Origin: Branchiostoma floridae
Taxonomy: Eukaryota; Chordata; Leptocardii; Amphioxiformes; Branchiostomatidae
Reading direction: 5' to 3'
Assembly: GCF_000003815.2 (NCBI RefSeq)
Contig: NC_049990.1
Location: 17,760,828 to 17,824,827, forward strand
Length of the DNA: 64,000 bases
Position 1 is the first letter of the stretch. The number at the start of each line of letters is the position of its first letter. Both the position numbers and the translations under genes were made by a program. The notes under the pieces were generated by a model that worked only from the letters and a program-made list of their open reading frames with translations, was not told the origin of the DNA and did no database searches. Positions 27,411 to 39,780 of the stretch are shown here, piece after piece.

Positions 27411-28377
27411 GTCAATACCGTTAACGCCGGACGATTCATTCTCCGGGGCAGAACATTTGTTAGTCTGCGAACCCTTGCCAAGAGTCAGCTCTGAAAATTT
27501 CATGGCTGTCCCCAGCAGCTTGACACATTAATTATTGTTATAGCTGATCAATTTTTCAGGGGATGCCAGATTTGGCTCTAATGACGAACTAATGTCTTAA
27601 TTATTGAAGGAAATGGATTGTATTGGGATGGAAGTGTGCCGTTTCTGTATAGATTTTTTCTGAAGCGATCTATTTGTGTGTCTAGTGAAAGACAAAATTG
27701 ACAGTTTATAAAGTTATCTATAAATCTCTTTGTCATGTCATCACCTTTGTAACTATTAGTTTGTCATTGCTACAATACAAAATAGTGTTGAAGGACTGAC
27801 CACCTTTGGGTAGTAATTTTTTATTATCTTTCACTTCAGTACACTACCTTCAGTGTCTACAGTATAAATTTCAGCATAAAAGAAGCATAGAATACAGCAT
27901 AACATGAATGTATTAAAGCACACATTTCTACCCCATCATAATTCAGTTAGCACTATTTACAACTCTGTCACACATAATTTGTCATAAAAATACCGGGTGT
28001 GTATTACAATCATAATGTTGGTTTATTGTCATGGAAAATTGTTTTCCCAATTACATAAATTGGCTACATTTCCATAGGAATACAGTATACTGAACTAGAA
28101 AGGTAATATTTGCAAGCAAATACAGAATGTTACCTTCACATGGTTTAGTCTAGCATTTCTACCTGGAAGGGCAAACTGATTAGTTGCAGAAGTTGACACA
28201 GGATAAGTCAAGACATGCAAGAAGGTACAAATAAATTTTGTTAATTTTTTATCTGTAACGTTATACATCTTGAATAATGAACACTACGTCCAATATTGTT
28301 CCAAACAAGGTTTCTCATCATCATCTCATCACAGCCCCATAGCTACAAGTCACAGGGGCAGTCTGTCTGTCCAAAAA

Positions 28378-28477
28378 NNNNNNNNNNNNNNNNNNNNNNN
28401 NNNNNNNNNNNNNNNNNNNNNNNNNNNNNNNNNNNNNNNNNNNNNNNNNNNNNNNNNNNNNNNNNNNNNNNNNNNNN
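28378..28477. other. Assembly gap (100 N)
   Basis: Exactly 100 N. Like the first gap it lies beside sequence of the Harbinger-like family, which suggests a shared repeat-driven assembly break. Confidence 0.98.
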
Positions 28478-28710
28478 ACTGTTCTGGTCAGTCGCATCGT
28501 GCTAGCGCCGATGTTTTTGTTGTCATTTTCCCGGCCCCGATTAACTGTCAGTTGTTGCTACCATAGAAGGAAAAAAAATCGAACAATATGTGAAATTAAA
28601 TAAGGTACTTTCAAAATAGTAAGGTACTTTCAAAATAGTCTCCGGTAAGCCGATCGGACCTCACATGCTTGCGCTCTATACGGCGGCGGGGCCCTACATG
28701 AAACGTGACA
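28478..28710. mobile_element. Fragment of the Harbinger-like family
   Basis: This segment matches the interior of the 1207-2644 element (about 2026-2180): the ATCGTGCT motif, the TTTTC..CCCCGATT block, ACCATAGAA, an ATATGTGAAATT-like block and TCCG..AAGCCG follow in the same order. A 19-bp direct duplication (AAGGTACTTTCAAAATAG) is seen only in this copy. The rest is probably hidden by the gap. Confidence 0.6.
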
Positions 28711-31364
28711 AATAGGTTTGCTTTTGATTCTTTAATTGACTGCTTATAAAATATGGACCGAATCTACCTGTGTCATCATGTTGCACCAAATGTGGGCTGA
28801 CCGTCTATGAAAATTAAGATGTCCAAGATATTTCCAAAAAGGTAGGCAGAGATTTGTTGATGTTGGCGGTGTTGTTTTTTTCGTAATGATTTTCTTTGTC
28901 GGACCATCGCAAACAGTGCATTCAGCCCCTTTCCCCGTGAAAACATCAGCTAGATTGTATTGTGCTAGATACAGCCTCACATGAGGCAAGAAGTACATAC
29001 AGTCACAATTTTATTGTCAAATTTTATAGAATTGAATTCTCGTTTCTGTCTACTTGAATTAGACTAACTTCTGAAGAGAGCAAAATTAAAACAAGCGTAC
29101 CAAGTTACGGCACACTGTCTAGCGTAGCACAAAATCGGAAGGTACATTCACAAAAACGTCTCACAGAGTTTGCCGCTTGTACTACGCAGCGCGAAGGGTT
29201 CTCCTCAGCATTATCAGTCACGCTTTTACGTTTTCTATGAACCATATACCCAGTGTGAAATCGAAGGTTACACATATCCTGTTTATGTCGCAGTAATTAT
29301 AAGAGCGCAGCGCGATCGCCGTCTAGTGGAAAGGGGGCCTTACCAACTGTAAATCGCACAAATTCACAGAAACAACTGATTAGCATAATCGCTAAAATTG
29401 CCACAAATCTATTATATTCGTTCACGTCCCGCAGTTGCCGGACACTCTCAGAGCAGAAATTGATATGGCTACCCCTGCATGCACACTGCACGTGATCTTC
29501 ACAGTACGCAGCACATCTCCGCTATGCTTCCTGTCACAGTTAATCTGTGTAAATTCATTCATATTTTGAACGGCTCAATCATTTTTTGTCAGAGTCCGCA
29601 ATTCATATTTCATAAATTTCCTCTTTTATTTTTAGCAAACAATTTTGATTTATGTTTGATGTACCTAGTTTGTTTATGCCCTCATTATCAATACGTGCCG
29701 CAGTCGGCACACTTCAAACCCGTCCGCCTGTCAATCATGCAAACTTCAAGGGGTTAGGTTTCTGCTACTCTAAACTTTCGCGTTGGCTTATGCTGATTTG
29801 TGCCTGGGGCTTTGTGCTATGCCGACCACTCCCACCGTGTGTAAAGCTGTAACGGTTAAGTAGATTAATTGTAATTCACCCAGACCTCGTTTCCGTGCTC
29901 CACTTGCTTGCTGGGGACCAACGCATCGCTGTAGTAACTTACATGATGAACAACAAGGTGAACGGAATGACCGTGACCTAAGACGGGGAGGGCGTTCCAC
30001 GCTGCAGTTAATCGTGTTTGTTCAGGTCAGTTTAATAGCGAAATAAACTCATTAAGTCCATCGTTTGTGTTTCACATACCTTTATGTCTCAGGCGTAAAA
30101 CTTTGAGTTTGCATGACGATCGTTATGCATGTTTTTTTTAAGTAACAGCCGGTAACACGCAGTGACCTTGCGTCTAACGTAGTCATGTGTATGTGTTTTT
30201 TGCTCAAATGTTCTTGTTGACTAAAAAATCGGTTAACTACAACCGTGACACCTATCCGTGTTTCATTTAGACGACAGCTCTATGTATGGACTTGAAAAAC
30301 GAATAGGTCTCGCTACATTTTTATGATTAACGTTTTTTTTATGCCAGTTACTTATCATGTCGGGAGACATCCAAAGAAATCCCCACGTTACCACATACAT
30401 GTACACGTAACGTTACCACAGTTGTCGGCCTGTCTGAGAAAATTGCACTAGTGCTCTGAATGCGTTTGTTCACCAAATTATCGCGTGTGTACGCACAAGT
30501 GCTGGCGTACTACACGTCGTGTGTGTTCTCGATTCTACGTAACTCAAACACAACATAGAATCTGAACAATGTTTGGATGGCTCAGAGTTAAACTGGCCTG
30601 TGCAGGTTGAAAAACCTTTAGCTTAAACAAAATCAAGAAAAGTATCGAAACTTAGATTTGACTCGATATAGACCTTAACCGAGACACATTATACTTTGGG
30701 GGCATTAAATTTCATTCTGCCTGCGATCAATTTCATTCTACCTTCCGTGAAGTTGATACTAGTATGCAAAAGGTGCCGATATGCGGCAAAATAAAGTCAA
30801 AGCTCTGTGAATTTCTTGATCTTTTATTACTTCTTGGTAAAATGAATTCCACAAATCATTCAGAGGACGGCTTCTGGCTCAATTCAGGCCGTCCAAAGCA
30901 AGATGAAGTCATCATTTGACGGGCGGACACTTCCGTGTTGCGTAGCGGCGGTCGCTGACCTCGTTCGAATACCATGTTCCATAACTCCCGGGCGGGTTCC
31001 ATAGCAACCGGTCGTTGACCTCGGGTCCTTGGAACGTAGTTCGAACGTTTTATGGGGGCTCGAAAGTTCGATTTTGTGTTAAAATTGCTAGTTTTTTCAC
31101 CCTTTTTTGCCCCATAAAATCATTTTTTTGGTATCTTTGGGGGACCAAATGACCAAGGTGCAGTGTCTTATGTGCAGACCTACCAGCTTGCTGAATTACG
31201 AGATATTCCAAGGTCTAGTTTTGGAGATATTCATGTTTTTTATTTGTGCGGAAAAGAAGAAGAAGAAGAAACAAAGCAAAAACAGTATGTACCTTCTGTG
31301 AAGGTAACATAATGAGAGCTATTTGGAAAACATGATTTTTTTGCAACAATATTTCTCAAACGAC

Positions 31365-31645
31365 CTGTCTCCAGGACCCATCCTTCCATCCTGGGATGGA
31401 AATTTGCTTGTTGGGAGGCACAGAAATTTCAATGCATCCAGCCCAAAAATGATCTGAACTTCAGTACATATTATAACCAAGGAGGTTAAAAAGGACTTAA
31501 CCTCCTTGTTATAACTATAATGAGATTGATGAAAATGTGTTTCATAAACTTAAAATGACAGATGTTACAAGAAAAATCAACAACATTGGCTCCCAAACAA
31601 TGAGTGGGACACAGAAAAATCTAAAGTTGGAGACTGCCCTGTACG
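31365..31645. repeat. Dispersed TIR-like repeat, copy 2
   Basis: Second copy of the family at 14232-14452, longer because it contains an internal hairpin (AAGGAGGTTA and TAACCTCCTT, about 31481-31511). A related hairpin occurs at 10825-10845. Confidence 0.6.
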
Positions 31646-33074
31646 TTTAACGTTACCATGTTTTGCAGCTTTTATCATTATGCAATGGTATGGTTACCGC
31701 GCATGCGCAAAGTAGTTCTTTTTCTCGGTGAAATGACCCTAACCCTAAAAACTTCTGCTGTATGTATGTAAGTCCACTTTAGGTACTAGTAATCTTACAC
31801 ATGCTGACTTAACCAATTGTAACATCTTCCGTTCTTCCCTTGTCTTGCCGTTGTTTGTGAAGACGTCACTCCCAGCCCACAAGCCAACATGACATTGGCC
31901 ATACCAGGCTTGTGTGCGCTGTCGTATTCTGTAGACTGTCCAGTCTTGCTGGACAGCAGGACAAACTGTCCTGAGTTTGTCCAGCCCCTGTCGGCCATGT
32001 GTGATGTGTGTCAAACCCAGCCCCTTGTTGTTGCAGTTGCTGCTCAGCTATTTGCAAACGTGAAACAAGATCACGTCACGCTTGCTACCAAAAAAATGTC
32101 GCCCCCCTCCCCACCCTGTGATTCACATCTTTGTTTTGTTTGACCTTAACTGGTTGTCAGCACTAATGGACAATTTATTCAGCTGGCCTCTAGATATTAT
32201 CCAGACTGTTTCTATTGGGAAAAATATGAGGGATAAAATATGACATCAAATAAAGAAATGCCAATAGATGGATTAGTACCATTTCACCTGTAACCTTATA
32301 ACGTGAGGCGTAGTTCCGTCGACCTAAATCACCGAAACAATCGCCAAGGAGTTGTAGAATAAGAGCGATTTTCCGCGCGATTGCCTCCATTGATATAATG
32401 GTGAGTGTGTATTAATGTGTATGCAGTATGGCACATATGTCCTTTGGAGATATTGTATATAGGAATGTCGGCAAAGTCTAAATGCCAGGATATTGTGTAG
32501 GGTAGACTTGATTGAGAGTGAGTGGCGTGGCAACCTCTGCATACAAATGCTGAAGATATGCTTTTCTTTTGCTGTTCTTCTAGAAACGAAAGGGAAACAT
32601 GTTCTTAATCTGGCAAGTCGTCTGCAATTTGTTATCTGTAGGCACCTTGAAATAGAAAAGAAAATGAACATTGAATATTGTCATCCACATTCCAAAACAT
32701 ACATGTATTAGAATTTAGATACAAATGGAAATGTCTATTATTATGTATCCTAGTATACAATATTTCTGTTAAAAAAAGTGGACGACAATTTTGACACTGA
32801 TTCCTTTAGTTTTCCTAGAAAGACCACTGCAAATTCATGTTGTAAAGCCTGTATTTTGAAGACAACAGTGATTTTTTTTCTCCGAGCTCCCCATTGTGTC
32901 TCCTACACATTACTTGTACCTGTAACAATCGTGTTGATCCAACAAATATGTGTCAGATCTGTGTGGTCTGTTCTGTTATGATGGGGAGTGATGTAAACAG
33001 AGCCAGTTAAAATGGAGACTGGTTAGGTTTCTTTGAGCTGACTTGTTCCCAGTACCCAACTTCTGGGTCAATAT

Positions 33075-33276
33075 TACTGTAAATACAGAAATGTTAGCGG
33101 TGTTTTTATGTTCGTGTTTTTTTTGTGGTGGCCGCTTCCCCGCGAATTCAAAACTGCTACGACCATTTTTCCATGACAGTATGTGTCTACAGCATACCAT
33201 ATGGTGCTACCGCAAACTCCCAATTTTCCCACAACCGTGTAATTAAATCACCGCAAATTTAAATGCATTTACAGTA
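33075..33276. mobile_element. TACTGTAAAT-family MITE, copy A
   Basis: Ends TACTGTAAATACAGAAATGT and the complement of AAATGCATTTACAGTA are inverted repeats including a TA dinucleotide that may be the target duplication. The interior has the GCGGT and CGCGAA motifs of copies B (34961-35092) and C (49125-49314). TA duplication suggests a Tc1/mariner relative. Confidence 0.7.
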
Positions 33277-34960
33277 ATCAATCTCCAAGCAGATGTAAAA
33301 AGACAATTATGTTTCTCAAGCTCCCAGTTCCTTGGAGCATTGGGTCTTTGTGTCAAGGAACTTGCAGCTTGAAAATGTTAAAATTTTGCCTTTCTATTTT
33401 ATAATATCTGCTTTGCAATTATATCAACCTTACCATGAATCAAGCTCATAAGGGTTAAAACTAGATTCTGATACATAATATTCCATATAATGATACTAGT
33501 CTCTTATATCTTTGCCTTTTCCGAATGTCTTCAATATCACCATCATCATATCAGCCCAAAAATGTGTTGCATGAAAGCACTGAGCCTATCCAGATGCTCA
33601 GTTGGAATTGAATCGTAACTAGAAACTGGGTTATCATATGATAAGCATGGCCCATTCAAATTGAAGACAGATTCTTTCCAAAAAACACAGTTCCTTCAAA
33701 ACTTCTTTCTTGAACCCTTTAAATAACAATTAACAGGTCTAAATATAAACTTAGATTACAATTTTTTTATAAAACTTGAAATTTCCTAGATAACATTTAC
33801 TGTCCTTGGTGAGTAGATTCTATGACCCACATCTCTTTCGATGCACCAGTAACGATTTACCCCCAACCAGCAATGAACGGTCCCCTTACCAATCAACAGC
33901 CATGGGCCATTTGATGGACAGAAATGGGGTTCTGACGGACGATTACGGCTTTGCTATGGACCGCCAGAAATTGTTTTCATTCTGCAAATGTATAAGAGAT
34001 TCCTATTGGACATCGCACACCGCTAGGGCCTGTATTTCATAAGGTCTTCTCGTCTATAATGTTACCTCTTTGTGTTAGCTTTCTCTCATTAATGGCAATG
34101 AGCCAGTGCCAAATATCAGTTGTACTGTAATAGTCAGTTTGGCAGTTGATAGTGATACCATAATGGTTAGATGACAAGGATAACTAATTGTTCACTCTAG
34201 TATTCCATATCATTAGAATATCTTCTGAATATAAGTCCAGCTGACACTTCTATAACCAGAAAGTTTTGTTTAACACGAAATTGAAAGACGTTTCAATTCT
34301 CAAATGATTAAAAGGAATTGTTGTGACTTTTAAAGTGTTTGGGGAGGAAAGTCCTTGTTGTTGAAACACAACTTTGCCTAAGGGGAGGAAAGATCATGAC
34401 CGGAAGTGTTTCCAGACAGAGAACTATGCAACAGGTGCCACCTGTGTCTGCTGCCTTTACATACAGTAATGTTGAACAATAAGATCTTCTATGCTATTAA
34501 GAAGTAATTCAACAACTTTGGTCTTTTAGAGAAAGCCTGATGTTGTTTTGTCTTCATATCATACTCTCGAAGAAGAGGTTTGGCTCCAACTGTTTTGGCA
34601 TGTTTTTAGGCATTTTTGTCTGGGTTTCTATTTTGTCCACTTTTCAGTTTTCGTCATGTCCGCCGGCAAAACCCTTTCCGGTAGATGCAAGCATGAATGC
34701 CTTATAAACACATTCACTTCAACACATTGAAGAAAATGAAGAAATGAAGAAAAGGGGAGAAAGGAAAAAGCTTGTAAAAAAAAACGTGTAAAAAATTTAG
34801 CCAGAGCTGAACCTCTGTTCTGAGAGTACTAGTTATCCTCTATACAAGGCTTTTTCATTAATCATTTTAGTTTTTATACTTATAGTTTTTATACAATCAT
34901 AAAGCATCATTTTCCAGAGAAGAGACAATGAGAAAAGAAAACCTACTACAAAGAGTAACA

Positions 34961-35092
34961 TACTCTAAATGCATTCAAGTTTGCGGGGATTTGATGTAAA
35001 AAAAGTTTGCAGAGGTTTTAAGTTTGCGGTGAAGTGGCCACCGCGAAAACCACAAACATAAAACCACTGCGAATATTTCTGCATCTACAGTA
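34961..35092. mobile_element. TACTGTAAAT-family MITE, copy B (shorter)
   Basis: Starts TACTCTAAATGCATTCAAGT and ends GAATATTTCTGCATCTACAG TA, with GCGGGG and CCGCGAA blocks as in copies A and C. At 132 bp it is internally deleted relative to them. Confidence 0.65.
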
Positions 35093-35639
35093 TTCAGTTG
35101 AAGAAAGTTGTTTTCTGGGTATCACTGTACACCAGCAAACTTATGTATTCACCGTAGCCAGTGGACTGTAGCAGCCCACTATATACACCTGTTTTACCTG
35201 GGGACTTAATTACATAGCCAACCTGAGACCCTCATTCTTTAAAACCCAGCAGGACACCCCAGAATGACATGTTATCTTGTTAAATAGCCAAGAAACCACC
35301 TTCCAATTAAAGGGCCAGGGTAATCTCCTGAGAGTTCTTCTTCATTGCGCTTTAATCACATCCTTTAACTTTTTTAAGGAAATAGGCTACTTAGTTGTGA
35401 TAGATCTTGAGTGGTAATGACCTTGGGGATGGACTTGTCAGTGGGTAAAGATAGGTCTTGATAGGTAAGAAAAGTTGGGTTGTTCTTCTGTTTTCATCTT
35501 TTAGTCCTCAGAGATAACAGGTGTGGAATCATCAGCATTTTTTACCTGTTTGTCTTGTCTTTAGCACTTAAGCCAGTTTAAGGCTAGTTTGTTTGACTAT
35601 AATTTATCCAGCGATCTCAGAGTTTCAGAGTAATTGCTA

Positions 35640-36140
35640 GAAGGTACTGAACTGAACAAAACAAAACATCGTGATTGTGAAGGTATTTAAGTCATAATTT
35701 TCAGAGATATCCACCTTAGAATTACACCATGTCATTGGCAATTGTCTACAGAGTTAATGCCCATTCGCATTGTCTTCAGCTCTTTAGCTAGTGACTCGTT
35801 TGACTACCAGTTATCGAGCTATCTCTTAGAAAAGGCAGAAAAGGCACAGAATAATGGAGATATGACAGAAAGATATTGTAGTCATCAATTTTAGAGATAA
35901 CCATCTTAGAGGGGCACACCATGTAATGATAAATCAGCATTGTCTACAGAGTTAATACCGTTCTCATTGTCTTCAGCTCTTTAGCTAGTGTTAAGACTAC
36001 CAGTTATCCAACAATCTTAGAAAAGGCACAGAATAATAGAGATATGACAGGAAGACGTTGTAGTCATCAGTTTTAGAGATAACTATCTTAGAGGGGCGCA
36101 CCATGTAATCAGCATTTCTTCAGAGTTAATACCTTGTTAT
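35640..36140. repeat. Degenerate tandem repeat, period about 190 bp
   Basis: About three diverged units share AGAGATAnCCATCTTAGA, CACCATGTAAT, CTACAGAGTTAAT, GTCTTCAGCTCTTTAGCTAG and ACTACCAGTTATC in order. Divergence indicates an old local amplification. No coding frame persists across units. Confidence 0.75.
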
Positions 36141-36379
36141 CTAGTCTTGAATAAGAGATGGCCCAGTTCTTAGACTCAGAGATATAGCGCTTAAGCCTGT
36201 GTGGCTACCAATCTTGTCGTAATCTCAAAAGACAGAAAGAAGTGAAAGATGGCAGCAAGGTACTATGAAATGGAATCACGGCCAGAAAAGATTTCAATCA
36301 CAATGGAGACATATAACTTGAAAAAGCACACGCATGTATCTATATTATATAGGAATTTTATATTTTTAGTCAGTACTGC

Positions 36380-36840
36380 CATATATGTTTAAATTTCTGT
36401 TTTGTGGAGCGGTCCCAAAAGTTGTATGCCCATTTTAGCGTCCACAACAAGATAATATCTGCTAATATCTGCGTTTCTCTTTGCCTTTATCTCAAAGACA
36501 AGGATGTATGCTTTTCTTCCCTTTGATTTTTGAGTCAGTTCTTCAATATGTCTTTTGCGTTTTGTGGAGTAGTCCAAGATATGCACGTATTAACGCCTGG
36601 AACTTCGTGGAAGAAGATTTAGTATCTGCCACTGCATTTCTCTCAGCTCTTATCTTCAAGACAAGAATATACTTTTGTATCCCTTGATTTTAAGTCAGCA
36701 CTATATTATGTCTCCCTTCCTTATTTTGTGAAACAGTCCAAGATATGCACATATTAACACCCACAAGAAGATAATATCTGCTACTGTTTCTCTCTCAGCT
36801 CTTATCTCTAAGACAAGGATATATGCTTTTCTTCCCCTAA
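36380..36840. repeat. Degenerate tandem repeat, period about 150-170 bp
   Basis: Three units share TTTTGTGGAG or TTTTGTGAAA, CAAGATATGCAC, AAGATAATATCTGC, CTCAGCTCTTATCT and AAGACAAGGATATATGCTTTT. It directly follows the 35640-36140 array but has a different unit. Confidence 0.75.
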
Positions 36841-37051
36841 GAACTGAGAAGACCTGAATAGACATGTTACTTGCCTGGGGCCTATGATGAAATCAGGTCC
36901 CATCCATCACAAGTTGTTACTGGCATGCATACCTGTACCTCTGGGGTTACTGTCATTCCTTGTTCCATCTATAAAATGTGTCTCTTTAAAGGCTTTGTGG
37001 AAAACCTTTTGGCCCCGTGGCCAAACAAGAACAAAATTCAGAAACAGCTTA

Positions 37052-37388
37052 CAGGGCTCGAAATACTTTTTTCTGCATACCTGCACTGGTGCAGGTAACA
37101 TTGTAAATTACCTGCACCAGACAAATTTTACCTGCACCACTCGGAATTTGGGAAGTATGGATCATACTAAAATTGTTCAGGAATCTTTTTTTTAATACTT
37201 TATAGGTGCTGTGGTAACAGTCAATAACGCTAATAACAATCCACATACACCTACATCATAGGACATTTATGTTTAAAACCCAGTCCATGGACCAGTGCAG
37301 ATTAGGTGCAGGTAGACATCAGAAATACCTGCACAGCCCCAATTTTACCTGCACTAACCTGCATATGCAGGTGGTATTTCGAGCCCTG
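37052..37388. mobile_element. hAT-like MITE (no TSD visible)
   Basis: Perfect 15-bp inverted ends CAGGGCTCGAAATAC and GTATTTCGAGCCCTG enclose 337 bp with many ACCTGCAC motifs in both orientations. The ends look hAT-like, but flanking 8-mers differ, so the insertion is old or rearranged. Confidence 0.65.
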
Positions 37389-38571
37389 AGATTTTATAAT
37401 CACCCTTCCCACAGATAATATACATGTTTCCTACTAATAACATGTAACATTGTAAATTCCTTTTATAGTTTTAATCTATAATTGTTAAGTATTAAAAACA
37501 TGTTCACTAGTATCCAATCAAATGCATAAGGTATATATATAGTACAGAAGTAAGGATACTTATTTTCACATTTGCCTGCCATCATGAAATTACCATCTGT
37601 TAAAGGTGTGAGATACGTCACTTTTGTAAGTGATGACAAAAGTATGGAAGGTACATGTACTAGTCTTAAGCACGTATACATCCATCATTACATGTTACAA
37701 TTACCAGGTGTTGCGGAGATGGACATGCTCTACTTAAGCTGTATAATTATAACTTTAAACCCACCTTTCTTCCATCTTACTGCCAAGAATGCCTCGCAAC
37801 CCTTTTATTACAAAATGCCTCAGGGATGGCTATAATAGTTTTAACCAAGGTTTAACTGACTTATTGTGAACTACTTTATACATGTACGTCATGATAAAAA
37901 TGTAATATTGGTGGTGCTGGATTCAAAATTGTCTTTTTTTCTTAAACAACGATAAATATACTACAGTGCTATGAAATAGATATCATTTATGGTTAGACTT
38001 AGTTTTATGAATTATCTCTACCTGCACCACTCTACGATAGTTCTACTAGGAAAACAAGTTTTTATGCATCTTGATTTTTATGAAATGGGTCTAGTTTTAT
38101 GAAATATGTCTAGTTCTGTGGCGACGTGTTTTCAATAGTCAGTTTCCCAGCTACATCTGACATGGAAGCCTTTCTGGGTGTGGTTGAATTTTGCATGGGT
38201 ATTCCCCACACTACAGGCTCCGTAAAATGATCACACCCTTCATAACTAATTCATCAGTGAGCACTACATCTCCCATGCAGCGCAATGTCTGTGCTTCTAA
38301 TGATGAGCAAATAGGTTCTCTCAGACACGACAAAATATCTATCTGAGGGTCAGTTGATCTCACTTCAAATGTGTCGTTCTGGTTGTAAGTTATGCCCTTG
38401 TAATTAAAAATGACCTTATAATGACAAGGGTCGCGTACCCGATTACCCAGTGAGTACAGTTGTAGGTCAGCCGTACCCTGTTAGGTTTTCCAGGTTTTGT
38501 GGAAATCAGGGACTTTAACTAGGCAGCGGAAATGTGTATACAGTGTACATGTACAAACTTAATTTGTCCTA

Positions 38572-38755
38572 TACAGTAGAAGCATTTAATAATATAATTG
38601 CACACCCGATTTGCCAGCGTATTCGTGCAATTATCCGAATGGTGCGACAAAATAAAGTTATCAAGGTGGACTGCACCACCACAGCATTTTGGGATTCTGT
38701 GCAGTTAACAGAAGTGTGTGGTTATCTGTTGTGCAATTAACTGGCTTCTACTGTA
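38572..38755. mobile_element. pogo/Tigger-like MITE
   Basis: Ends TACAGTAGAAGC and GCTTCTACTGTA are perfect inverted repeats including a flanking TA. The arms continue through a TAATTGCACA block on both sides. CAGTAGAA-type ends with TA target duplication are characteristic of pogo/Tigger elements. At 184 bp it is non-autonomous. Confidence 0.7.
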
Positions 38756-39548
38756 CTGGTATTTTACCATTCAAATCCCAAGTACATGTATAAGACTTGG
38801 GATACCCCTGCATGTTCACTTGAAATAATTAGTTTTCAAATCTTGACAAAATAATTACACTATAGTAAGGCTAATTTTACTGTATGCAAAAACGATGTAG
38901 GTCATTAAAAGAGCTCAAATTGTTGAAGTATGATTTTGCTATCTACAATACCATGAATAAGGGTCCGGCTGTTTTCCTTTCCTTTCCTCTAGACACTAAT
39001 ATTTTATGACAGTTTGGGGTGGGCTGAGTTTATCCCTGCCCATTATGGCAACTAATGACATTATACCCCCACACTGCATGTATTCTGGTCGACGTTTGTG
39101 GCTTCATTAAGTGCAATTATTTCCTCCCATTCTCAGAAATGTGAAGAAGCTTTTAAAGCTTGGAAGATATACGAGTATTCCCATAGGATAGTAGCAGAAT
39201 GTCTTGGTGTCTGTCAAACACCTTGGTTCTATATAACATTGTTTCTATATTTACCTCATTGAAGCAGGGTCACCTAAAACAAGGGTACTGTGTTTGGTTG
39301 AGTTACTTGTATATATGTTCTGATTAATTTGCATGGATTTTTGGTATGGCGGCAGTTATTAAGGTCCCAAAGATTTTTAGGCTCCAAGCAGTATTATTGT
39401 AGGACATACTGATAGGAGAAAACAACCAGAATGTACTTACTTTGCTTATGTTTCGGTGTCTGTCAGACACCTTCCTCAGAGCTTCTGACCTTTCCTATTC
39501 TCCTATATTCTATATTCTACCAACCTGATAAAATTATTTTCTGAAATA

Positions 39549-39780
39549 TTTTTGTCTCCATGAAAAATGAAGATATTGTTTTTGGTGTGTCTTTGTCTCT
39601 GTGTGCCTGTGTGCTAGTTACACACAGTAAGTGTTTCCTGTGTTTTGTAATATCATAACTTAGTAAATCTCTGGATGGATTACGATGTTTATGTGGGTAG
39701 ATTTTTGGAAGACAAAGGCCACAGTCAAATTTGGGCCCCCTTGCATGTGACCCTGGTACTGCAGTTTTGGCCTGGATGTG
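39549..39780 (-). repeat. Dispersed repeat family copy (inverted)
   Basis: Read on the - strand this matches the 2830-3175 copy: GTACCA(GG)GTCAC, GGGGGCCCAAAT, TTGTCTTCCAAA, ACCCACATAAAC and the CA-rich tail followed by a TCCATTTTTCATGGAG hairpin. Confidence 0.55.

Larger units (their letters stand above)
23503..28377. other. RAP2 downstream region without recognised protein gene
   Basis: Contains a four-copy tandem repeat (24138-24386), an hAT-like element (24979-25334), a C homopolymer near 25590 and a two-copy direct repeat (27152-27410). It may be RAP2 3' UTR, or intron if the donor at 23503 is used. The longest open frames (about 100 codons near 26.7-27.1 kb, overlapping on both strands) show no recognisable protein or splice support. 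Confidence 0.6.

Noticed and set aside
33806-34042. 78-codon + strand ORF after a TTGGTGAGT context
   Set aside because: No recognisable domain and no exon partners on either side.
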